NCBI RefSeq assembly: GCF_024346875.1
Contig: NZ_AP024871.1
Coordinates: 1,860,001 to 1,924,000, forward strand
DNA from: Vibrio gallicus
Lineage (GTDB): Bacteria > Pseudomonadota > Gammaproteobacteria > Enterobacterales > Vibrionaceae
Direction: 5' to 3'
Length of the DNA stretch: 64,000 nucleotides
Of this stretch, positions 29,310 through 37,203 are shown in pieces. The stretch's first letter is position 1. Every line of letters starts with the position of its first letter. Made by a program: the position numbers and the translations under genes. The notes under the pieces are model-generated. The model did not search any database. It saw only the letters and a program-made list of their open reading frames with translations, and was not told the origin of the DNA.

Positions 29310-30418
29310 TATGGAAAAGTTGGGTAGGCAAAACGCAAGACACGACCCTGTAGTTTCAGTAGATCAATCCGGTCAACAATAAAATAAAACTTAGGGATTA
29401 TGTGTTGCTTTTGATAGTAGTCGGTTAAGTGCCTTACGTTGTAATAAGCCAGAGCCGTTTTTCCACTTCCCTGAGTATGCCAAATAATGCCTTTCTTAAT
29501 GCCTTCGCTTAACTTATTTTCAATCGCTTTGGTCGCAAACAGCTGTGGGTAGCGCATCACGTGTTTTTGTAGACCATCGGTTTCTTTAACGTACGCTAGA
29601 GAATATCTCAGCATGAACGCAAGGCGCTCTGGATTAAAAAGTGATGTGCATATTCTATTGGTTGGCGCATCATGGCCTTTGTTGGTGAGGAATTCAGGGC
29701 TATGTTTAATAACAGTGTAGTTATTGTCTTTTAGAACAAAGTTCTCAGTCTCATCGGCTAAAGGCTTAAGTAGCTTAGTAAGATTAAGAACTTCTTCTTC
29801 TCGGAAGTAGTTGAAGGTAGGCTTTGTATAAGATGAACTCGCATAGAACGCCCCTTGAATAGGCTCGGGGCTACCATCATCGTATTCCATGTTATTAGAA
29901 AACAGCATGAGCTGAGTAATGTTAACGAAGCGTCTAAATTTGGGATTTTGGAAACGTTCATTGATTCGTTTTCGTTCATCTAGAACACCATCTTTATTAT
30001 TTGGCTTTTTCACCTCAATAAAGACTAAAGGCATACCGTTAATGAGCAGAATGATATCTGGACGAAACTTTTCATCACCATTCTTGTATGTAAGCTCTGT
30101 TACTACGTGTAGGCTATTTTTTGAGAAGTCGTCAAAGTCGATGAGTTTTGTACCGGAACGACTCGTCAGTTTTTCATAAAAAGCACGACCTAGATCTTCA
30201 TTATCTAAGCTTAACTTTAAGTCATCCAAGCAACGTTCAACATCTCCATCATCCACTCCAGGATTAATACGCTCAATCGACTTTTTGAAGATATCCGGGA
30301 AAATATTGGTATCAGTGCACCAAGTAGCCTGCTTTAAAGATAAGTACTTATACCCTAAGCGCGTTAGGTGCAGTATGGTTGGTATCTTTACCCGTGTATC
30401 TTCGTTTTGTTTGGTCAT
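29300..30418 (-). pseudogene. hsdR: Type I restriction enzyme R subunit, N-terminal fragment
   Basis: These 372 codons encode the N-terminal nuclease domain of HsdR with the PD-(D/E)xK residues (EKFRPDIILLINGMPLVFIEVKKP near 110-130), then helicase motif I in IWHTQGSGKTALAYYN near 320 and motif Ia-like FYFIVDRIDLL near 345. HsdR proteins are usually 800-1100 residues, so two thirds are missing. The family match stops after DRIDLLK, and the last 18 or so residues look foreign, which points to a deletion joining it to sequence near the integrase. No hsdM or hsdS is present. It lies 37 bp downstream of the DprA-like gene on the same strand. Confidence 0.8.
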
Positions 30419-30455
30419 GAAATACCTAAGCTCTGTGTTGTGATTTTATTTTTAG

Positions 30456-31790
30456 TTATTTTTTGTTCCACTGGTACCGCACTGGTCGTGTTGATTTAGT
30501 CACCAAATTTTGCTCTAGAGCAAGAGCTAGCCAGCTTTTTACCTGTCCTTTATGCAATTCTGATACTTCAACAAGTTCTGTTTCTGATATTGGTTCACTG
30601 GCTAAAGTTTGTAGATACTGAACAAACAATTGATAAAAGCTGTCTTTGGTAACAGCATCAGGCTCTGCCTTTGTCAGTAAAGCGGATTCTTTGTTCTCTA
30701 CTAGCGCTTCATTATTTTTCATTTCTTGCTCAGAACTGCCTTCTACAGCCTTCTCATCGTTATATTCACTCTGAGATATTTCATTTGGCTGTGCGAACAA
30801 ATCTGCTTGTGCTCGGCTAAACAAGTCCGTTTGGTTGTTAACGTTAGAATTGGCACTGTTGACTAATAATGATTGAACATCCAGCTCTACAATGTTCTCG
30901 CTACACCAGCTTGCTCCTGCTGCAACAATTCCAGCATTACCAGCTGCAGCGTCTTGAGTTTGCTTTACCCAAGTAGGAACCCAACCTTTCTTTATGTTCT
31001 GAATAGCCCCTTCCCATGTACCGCCTTTAGTTCCTGAGTGAACCACTACAGAAGTATCCGCAAGACAATAAATGTACTTATTGCGGTCCATTGCATTAAA
31101 ACGGTTAAAGCCAGCTTCAGGATTGAAAGGGGAGACCAACACAACGTTGCCGCTCATTAGACCGCTTCGATATTTGGCCGAAGTAGAGGTTTTCAGTAAA
31201 CTATCAGCGAGTATGCCAATAACAGCACCCCCAGTACTCATAGCACCTAGCATTGAAGTTTCATCGACACCTCTAGCTCCACCAGAAACAGTCCCTAGAC
31301 CAGCATTCGCGGATTTACATCCAACCAGTTCGGCATAAGCAAGATCTGCAGGAGAAGCATTGCGTGAGCCTACGACTGCAATACCACCAGCCTTAAGCAA
31401 CTCTTTGTCTCCACATCCGTACAGCACAGGAGGAGCCTGGTTACCAAGCTTATGGAGTAAACGTTTAGGGTAGCTATCTTTGTCGGCACGAGTAATCACC
31501 CACAAGCCTGAGCGACTCCATTTTTCAAGCGCTAGTGCCATGCTGTGGCCTCGCTTTAAGAGGGCTTCAATTCGCTCTTGAGTCACTTTGTTTTTAGGAT
31601 CTCGCCACTGAGATAGCAACGCTTTCTTGTCGTTATCCAGCAAGTCAGCTGGACTGAGTTGACTATCCCTCAACCACATAGCGAAACGTGCCCATTCCGC
31701 ATTAGTGAGCGGCTTTGCTGCATCTTTATCCTGCTTGCCAAAGTAACTGGTAAGCAGGATTATCGCTTGTGCTGTTGTTGTTAAATTCAT
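30456..31790 (-). CDS. DprA-like SLOG-domain protein, partner of the RecQ-PRTase protein
   Basis: The protein has 444 residues. A helical N-terminus (1-110) is followed by a Rossmann-like DprA/SLOG domain at about 115-300 with VVGSRNASPADLAYAE, VSGGARGVDETSM and a degenerate RFNAMDRNKYIYCLADTSVVV. Next comes a low-complexity Asn/Gln/Glu-rich linker (about 315-375) and a C-terminal winged-helix-like segment. Competence DprA loads RecA on DNA, but this one is an island paralogue: its ATG overlaps the stop of the RecQ-PRTase gene in TAATG, so the two are translationally coupled. In ShosTA defence pairs a DprA-domain protein counteracts a phosphoribosyltransferase toxin; I infer a similar role. 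Confidence 0.75.
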   Translation of the reverse strand: MNLTTTAQAIILLTSYFGKQDKDAAKPLTNAEWARFAMWLRDSQLSPADLLDNDKKALLSQWRDPKNKVTQERIEALLKRGHSMALALEKWSRSGLWVITRADKDSYPKRLLHKLGNQAPPVLYGCGDKELLKAGGIAVVGSRNASPADLAYAELVGCKSANAGLGTVSGGARGVDETSMLGAMSTGGAVIGILADSLLKTSTSAKYRSGLMSGNVVLVSPFNPEAGFNRFNAMDRNKYIYCLADTSVVVHSGTKGGTWEGAIQNIKKGWVPTWVKQTQDAAAGNAGIVAAGASWCSENIVELDVQSLLVNSANSNVNNQTDLFSRAQADLFAQPNEISQSEYNDEKAVEGSSEQEMKNNEALVENKESALLTKAEPDAVTKDSFYQLFVQYLQTLASEPISETELVEVSELHKGQVKSWLALALEQNLVTKSTRPVRYQWNKK

Positions 31791-33904
31791 TAATCATTTA
31801 CCGATGTGGAAGCTAGTGCGACTGGGTATACTTTACCACTGCCAGCTTGCTGAAGCTTCGCAGCGAGAACAGTTAACGTCCAACCCGAATCAACAATGTC
31901 ATCAACTAAGAAGCAAGGCCCTTCTGGTATCGATCCCTCGACTTCAAAAGCACCATCTAGATTACGACATTGATGAAAGCGGTTTTGCTGGAACTTTTGT
32001 TGTTCATTGTCTCTAACTTTTTGTATCACGTCGACAAATTCTAAACCTAACCGTATAGCTAACCTTCTAGCATAATCAGGAACTAGTTCAGGGTGATTAC
32101 GGGACGGGACGCAACATAACCAAGTTGGTCGTTCTTCTAACTCCCAACGTTCAAGTATCATTTCAGCCATTGCATCAACTAACTCATCTCGGAAATGATT
32201 GTCATGTTTATCATCTCTTACCATTTGTCCCCAACCAGCATCCCCCCAACGAGACAGTACTCTGCCCTCTTGAGCTCTTCGCTCAATAGGTAAGTTACCT
32301 CTAAACCCTTCTTCAACAAATGCTCCTGCTGCTACCTGAACATTTGGTTTTATTGTCATTTCTGCATGACGCAAAAAAATCGCTGCATCGTGGGCTAATG
32401 CAGAATCTATTGCACTAGTCACTATTTCTTCTTCGAGACAAACTGCACATCGTCCACAAGGCTGTGCTTCCTCATCATCCAGAGCTTGGCGAAGGTATAG
32501 CATTAAACAAGTATCACTCACTTGGTAATCTAGAACCTCTTGCCATTCTAACTCCCGCTGATGAGTCAGGTGTTCGATTCTATCCTGATCCAAGTTGAAC
32601 CTAACCGGTGTCCGCTTCCATTGTGAACCTTCTTTAATTACAGGTGCAGGGTTCTCTACACTGAGTAACTTCAACACTTTCTCAATTTGCCCAAAACGAA
32701 GGTTGGTTAGCTCTTCCAATTGACGTATTGTTAGACCATCGACACTAGCGAGTGCTTCAAGTATCTCATTGATTTGCTCAAGGCTGGGAAATGCTGAAGA
32801 TCGGAAATACTCATGGATATCAGAATCCTCGACACCGGATAAAAGTACCCCCTTCGCATCTGAAATCCTTCGCCCTGCCCGACCAACTTGTTGATAGTAA
32901 GCTACGATTGAGCCTGGTGATTGGTAGTGGATAACAAAACTAAGGTCAGGTTTGTCATAACCCATTCCTAAAGCGGTAGTAGCTACCAACACGTCAATTT
33001 GATTATTTAATAGCAGGGTTTCTAAATGCTGACGATAAGCATTTGAATCAGGATTACCTGCCGGGGTAATAAAATCTGGGTGAGTAACTTTGCCATGATA
33101 AGCACGAGCATTAATATCATTGCGAACTAGCCATTCTGCGACTTGCTCAGCATCACGAGTAGTTAATGTGTAGACAATCCCTGTACCGTCCAATTGCGGA
33201 ATTACTCTTGCAAGCCAAGCTAATCTGGACGCCTGATCAGGTAATCGAATATTTTGCAATGCCAAACTATCACGACCTAATTGTCCGCGTAGCGTCTGAA
33301 TATCACCCAACTGTGCTTCAATATCTTCAACAACTCGTCTATTTGCAGTCGCTGTAGTTCCAAGAACCGGGGTATTTGCTGGAAGTTGCCTTAGAATACT
33401 AACAATTCGGCGATAATCTGGACGGAAATCATGCCCCCAATCAGAGATACAATGAGCCTCATCTACAACCATTAAGGATATTCTGTCAGCAATTGGACGA
33501 AGAACAGTCTCAACAAAATTGTCATTCGCGAGTCGCTCGGGAGAAATCAATAAACAATCAACTTGATCATTTAAGATGTCACGAGTAACAGCCTCCCAAT
33601 CCTCATTGTTAGATGAGTTCATTGTAACTGCACGTATACCCAACCTCTCAGCAGACTCTATTTGGTTACGCATTAACGCAAGCAAAGGCGATACAATGAT
33701 TGTAGGTCCTTGCTCTCTATCCCTGAAAATTTTTGTGCTAATGAAATAGACCGAACTCTTTCCCCAACCAGTTCGTTGAACAACCAACAACTTTTGATTG
33801 TGGTTAACTAATGCATCAATAGCTTCCCACTGACCTTCTCTAAACTGCGCATCCTCGTCATCAATTGCTGTTTTGAGTAATTGTTCTGCCGCTTGTCTAT
33901 TCAT
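31790..33904 (-). CDS. RecQ-like helicase fused to a ComFC-like phosphoribosyltransferase
   Basis: The protein has 704 residues. The SF2 helicase core shows Walker A VQRTGWGKSS (Lys about 49), DEAH box VVDEAHCISDWGHDFRPDYR near 146-165, TTATANRR, and motif VI QQVGRAGRR near 345. A Cys group CGRCAVC near 480 recalls the RecQ zinc site. The last 150 residues resemble ComFC phosphoribosyltransferases: VPDYARRLAIRLGL, KFQQNRFHQCRNLDGAFEV, and the PRPP loop CFLVDDIVDSGWTLT near 664-678. It is the first gene of a coupled pair with a DprA-like protein. I infer a defence function from the island context; normal RecQ proteins have HRDC instead of a PRTase domain. Confidence 0.82.
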   Translation of the reverse strand: MNRQAAEQLLKTAIDDEDAQFREGQWEAIDALVNHNQKLLVVQRTGWGKSSVYFISTKIFRDREQGPTIIVSPLLALMRNQIESAERLGIRAVTMNSSNNEDWEAVTRDILNDQVDCLLISPERLANDNFVETVLRPIADRISLMVVDEAHCISDWGHDFRPDYRRIVSILRQLPANTPVLGTTATANRRVVEDIEAQLGDIQTLRGQLGRDSLALQNIRLPDQASRLAWLARVIPQLDGTGIVYTLTTRDAEQVAEWLVRNDINARAYHGKVTHPDFITPAGNPDSNAYRQHLETLLLNNQIDVLVATTALGMGYDKPDLSFVIHYQSPGSIVAYYQQVGRAGRRISDAKGVLLSGVEDSDIHEYFRSSAFPSLEQINEILEALASVDGLTIRQLEELTNLRFGQIEKVLKLLSVENPAPVIKEGSQWKRTPVRFNLDQDRIEHLTHQRELEWQEVLDYQVSDTCLMLYLRQALDDEEAQPCGRCAVCLEEEIVTSAIDSALAHDAAIFLRHAEMTIKPNVQVAAGAFVEEGFRGNLPIERRAQEGRVLSRWGDAGWGQMVRDDKHDNHFRDELVDAMAEMILERWELEERPTWLCCVPSRNHPELVPDYARRLAIRLGLEFVDVIQKVRDNEQQKFQQNRFHQCRNLDGAFEVEGSIPEGPCFLVDDIVDSGWTLTVLAAKLQQAGSGKVYPVALASTSVND

Positions 33905-34139
33905 CTAGCCCACCTATGTAATTAGTTTTGTATAAGCACCAAAGAGATTACTTAATAAAATAATTTAAAACAATGAGATAGATTCCATTTAAGGCAACGT
34001 ATTGAATATACTGGTTGGGATAAAAATAGCAGCCATTAGGGTATTTGTATCATTGAAGTATATCTTTAGTGAGAGTAGATAAAATCAGCCTCATTAGTTT
34101 ATTCCTCGAATGAGATCGAGTAGCGCTCAGCTATACCCT

Positions 34140-34334
34140 TTAACTAAGCGCTTTAGCTACATTCGACGCTCGCCACTCTCTTATCAAGCGTTCAATATCG
34201 ACTCGTTGACCAGTACGTGAATCAATACAGGTATCTTGAAAGTTAGCCTGATACTGTTTTGAATCTATCATAGCCTCCACCAGCTCAGCTTCATCAAGTT
34301 CAATCGCTAACATCAATGGTGTGTATCCAAGCAT
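34140..34334 (-). pseudogene. Ankyrin-repeat protein fragment
   Basis: These 64 codons (MLGYTPLMLAIELDEAELVEAM and on) contain one recognisable ankyrin repeat and a short C-terminal tail. The reading frame is cut 12 bp before the end of the Y1 transposase element at about 34347. It is therefore probably the 3' end of a longer ankyrin gene broken by the element. I could not recognise the missing 5' part on the other side of the element. Confidence 0.5.
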
Positions 34335-34346
34335 AGCAGTGTCAGT

Positions 34347-36116
34347 AGATAAAACTGGACACCCATTAATTATAGTAATCAGAACGATACTTAACCGCTA
34401 CGTGGTAAAGCGCAAAATAATGAGTTCAAATCGGCCAAATATTGATTAATGTCGTGAAATTGACATTAAAATACGTAACTTAGCGAATTCAAGGCGTGGC
34501 GTATCGTTAGCTAGGCTAATTAATAAAGATGTGCGGTGAATATGAGTAAATAGAGCGAGTGGTCAGTGCAAACATCGTCGCAGTTGGTTCTTTTTCGCTA
34601 TCCATCGCCTACCTGTATGCTCTGCAAATAACGCCAACTCATCCAGTGTTCCGACCGCTCCTTGATAATCTTTGCCAAAATTACTGGCTAAGCCCATCCA
34701 AGTCTCTGTATCTAAGCCAAGTGAATGTAGTAGTTTCGGGTGCGAAGCGACAATTGCACCGGGTTTGTCATTTCGAATAACACGGCCACTCCAATCCACT
34801 AGCTCAATATAATCGAGTAATGAATACGGAATGCCACGCTGCTCAGACTCACTGGTATCGCCAACAAAACCAAATAATGCCTTCTTGTTACAAGGGGGAT
34901 CATCTTGATGTGACACGCCATGAACACGCTCATAAACGGAGGTGTATTCAGACGCTTCGATGCTGTCGTTGATGCCTGCGCGTATGGGATTCAAATCGAC
35001 ATAAGCCATGCATGTTAATAAGGCTTCTTCATCAAGTAACGCTTGAGACTTAAACCGCCCCTCCCAAAACCGTCCCGAGCAGTCATCTTCTGCGTTGGCT
35101 TTGCGCGCAATAAACTCATTTAAGCTGCGCATGAACCATGAAATATCAATCAGGCGCTCTCGCCAATCATTGATGATACTAAGAGCTGTTTCACTTTCAA
35201 TTCCAACGCAGGTTTGTTTTCTTAGCCAGAGAAAGATAAAACTGGACACCCATTAATTATAGTAATCAGAACGATACTTAACCGCTACGTGGTAAAGCGC
35301 AAAATAATGAGTTCAAATCGGCCAAATATTGATTAATGTCGTGAAATTGACATTAAAATACGTAACTTAGCGAATTCAAGGCGTGGCGTATCGTTAGCTA
35401 GGCTAATTAATAAAGATGTGCGGTGAATATGAGTAAATAGAGCGAGTGGTCAGTGCAAACATCGTCGCAGTTGGTTCTTTTTCGCTATCCATCGCCTACC
35501 TGTATGCTCTGCAAATAACGCCAACTCATCCAGTGTTCCGACCGCTCCTTGATAATCTTTGCCAAAATTACTGGCTAAGCCCATCCAAGTCTCTGTATCT
35601 AAGCCAAGTGAATGTAGTAGTTTCGGGTGCGAAGCGACAATTGCACCGGGTTTGTCATTTCGAATAACACGGCCACTCCAATCCACTAGCTCAATATAAT
35701 CGAGTAATGAATACGGAATGCCACGCTGCTCAGACTCACTGGTATCGCCAACAAAACCAAATAATGCCTTCTTGTTACAAGGGGGGTCATCTTGATGTGA
35801 CACGCCATGAACACGCTCATAAACGGAGGTGTATTCAGACGCTTCGATGCTGTCGTTGATGCCTGCGCGTATGGGATTCAAATCGACATAAGCCATGCAT
35901 GTTAATAAGGCTTCTTCATCAAGTAACGCTTGAGACTTAAACCGCCCCTCCCAAAACCGTCCCGAGCAGTCATCTTCTGCGTTGGCTTTGCGCGCAATAA
36001 ACTCATTTAAGCTGCGCATGAACCATGAAATATCAATCAGGCGCTCTCGCCAATCATTGATGATACTAAGAGCTGTTTCACTTTCAATTCCAACGCAGGT
36101 TTGTTTTCTTAGCCAG
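34347..36116. repeat. 887-bp tandem duplication inside the Y1 transposase element
   Basis: Positions 34347-35229 recur at 35234-36116 with an offset of 887 bp and four extra bases (35230-35233) between them. The copies appear identical apart from an A/G difference at 34899/35786, which does not change the protein. The near-identity shows a recent event. It copied the 3' two thirds of the transposase gene and the downstream element end. Confidence 0.9.
34563..35229 (-). pseudogene. 5'-truncated copy of the Y1 transposase gene
   Basis: This copy holds the C-terminal part of the intact transposase (from WLRKQTCVGIE onward). It lacks the start and the HUH motif because it arose from the 887-bp tandem duplication. 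At the junction the frame runs into unrelated codons, so it should not make a functional enzyme. Confidence 0.85.
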
Positions 36117-36436
36117 CGCTGAACTAATACGGGAAGTGAGTATAACTGCCCCCATCTCCAGCAGACCTCTTCATCACTAAGCTGTTGATTTAATTGCTCG
36201 TCGACATGCAGCACAATGTGGTAATGATTTGACATCACCGCATAGGCGCAGATATCCATACTAAATACCGTAGACAAATAATGCATCCGCTCAACCACCC
36301 ATGCTCGACGGTGCTCAAATGATTGCCCTGTATATTTATCGTCGCCACACAGATAGGCTCTGCGAACACAACGCGAGATACAATGATAATAAGGAGTATC
36401 AGAAAGAGAAACTTGAGACTGTCGAGATTGTGTCAT
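35450..36436 (-). CDS. Y1_Tnp (REP-associated/IS200-like) transposase
   Basis: This 328-residue single-strand DNA transposase has the HUH-type motif AVMSNHYHIVLHV near 75 and CISRCVRRAYLCGDD near 25. It also has the RAYT-type stretches GRFWEGRFKSQALLDEEALLTCMAYVDLNPIRAG near 150-185. I start at 36436 (MTQSRQSQVSLSD), which has GGAGGT at ideal spacing; the ATG-like position at 36457 is upstream of that RBS. Long RAYT relatives of this size are common in Vibrio and Shewanella and may act on REP-like sequences. Confidence 0.85.
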   Translation of the reverse strand: MTQSRQSQVSLSDTPYYHCISRCVRRAYLCGDDKYTGQSFEHRRAWVVERMHYLSTVFSMDICAYAVMSNHYHIVLHVDEQLNQQLSDEEVCWRWGQLYSLPVLVQRWLRKQTCVGIESETALSIINDWRERLIDISWFMRSLNEFIARKANAEDDCSGRFWEGRFKSQALLDEEALLTCMAYVDLNPIRAGINDSIEASEYTSVYERVHGVSHQDDPPCNKKALFGFVGDTSESEQRGIPYSLLDYIELVDWSGRVIRNDKPGAIVASHPKLLHSLGLDTETWMGLASNFGKDYQGAVGTLDELALFAEHTGRRWIAKKNQLRRCLH

Positions 36437-36633
36437 AACAACTACCTCCAGATGCACTGTGCATCAATTAAAGCTAGCTGTAGAGTCGAGAGGCGTCAAT
36501 ATTTATGGGTGTCCCGCAATTTCTATCCCTTGATTTACTTACTCAAGCTCATCCATGCTAAATATCATCCTGTATATAGATAAGTCAAAGCCAAGGGCTT
36601 TGATTGTTCTATCTAAACATAATGTATATATCC

Positions 36634-36887
36634 TCCCTTCTACAAGGGATACGCACATATCACCCTCTACAAGGGATAGGTACACTATCATCCCCTACAA
36701 GGGATATGTAAACTATCATCCCCTATAAGGGATAGGTAAACCATCATCCCCTACAAGGGATAGGCACACTATTACCCCCTACAAGGGATAGGTACACTAT
36801 CATCCCCTATAAGGGATAGGTACACTATCATCCCCTGTAAGGGATAGGTACAATTCAAAAACAAATTAGTATCCCCTACAAGGGATA
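36634..36887. promoter_or_regulatory. Array of nine HipB-operator-like palindromes upstream of hipBA
   Basis: Nine 18-bp sites of form (T/C)A(T/C)CC-N8-GGATA start at 36634, 36661, 36689, 36717, 36745, 36773, 36801, 36829 and 36870. Seven of the intervals are 28 bp, one is 27 and the last is 41. The ninth site is TATCC-CCTACAAG-GGATA, an exact match to the E. coli HipB operator TATCC-N8-GGATA, and lies just before a TATACT -10 box at 36892-36897. The first site is degenerate on its left half. E. coli has four such operators, so this array is about twice as long. Confidence 0.85.
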
Positions 36888-36954
36888 ATGCTATACTCTA
36901 TGTATAAAGCACGCAATTATGCATCTAAAATTCAAAAAAATAGGAAGCTAATAC

Positions 36955-37203
36955 ATGATATATAGCCCAAAGCAACTTGCTGATAGCATGCTTCTTATAA
37001 GGCAAAAGAACAACTGGAGTCAGACTGAGCTAGCCAAAAGAGTTGGTATAAAGCAATCAACAATATCCAACTTCGAGAACAATCCAAATCTCACTACACT
37101 CTCAACTTTTTTTAAACTGCTCCAAGCCATGAACTTAACACTGAAGTTAGAAGAAAAGAGCCTAGTACAACATTGTAACGATAATGATGAGGAAGACTGG
37201 TAA
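36955..37203 (+). CDS. hipB: HipB-like antitoxin and autorepressor
   Basis: This 82-residue HTH_3 protein is very close to E. coli HipB: IYSPKQLADSM, the helix-turn-helix WSQTELAKRVGIKQSTISNFENNP (about 20-44), and TTLSTFFKLLQAMNLTL. The C-terminus ends in an acidic tail with Trp (DEEDW), as in E. coli where the terminal Trp contacts HipA. AGGAAG lies 7 bp before the ATG. It neutralises HipA and should repress the operon by binding the operator array upstream. Its stop overlaps the hipA start (TAATG). Confidence 0.93.
   Translation: MIYSPKQLADSMLLIRQKNNWSQTELAKRVGIKQSTISNFENNPNLTTLSTFFKLLQAMNLTLKLEEKSLVQHCNDNDEEDW

Larger units (their letters stand above)
34357..36514. mobile_element. Y1 (HUH) transposase element with GGACACCCAT ends
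   Basis: GGACACCCAT at 34357-34366 faces its inverse ATGGGTGTCC at 36505-36514, enclosing an intact Y1-type transposase gene and its duplicated fragment. An internal copy of the left end lies at 35244-35253. The element sits between an ankyrin fragment and the hipBA operators. RAYT or IS200-like elements move through single-strand ends, so these short inverted sequences may be recognition sites rather than classical terminal repeats. Confidence 0.65.

Noticed and set aside
34563..35249. Second transposase gene
   Set aside because: It is the duplicated 3' part of the intact gene, with a start formed by chance at the junction; the HUH motif is missing.
36634..36887. Regular 28-bp repeats resembling a CRISPR array
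   Set aside because: The intervening 10 bp are also nearly identical, the units are palindromic operators matching the HipB consensus, and no cas genes are present.
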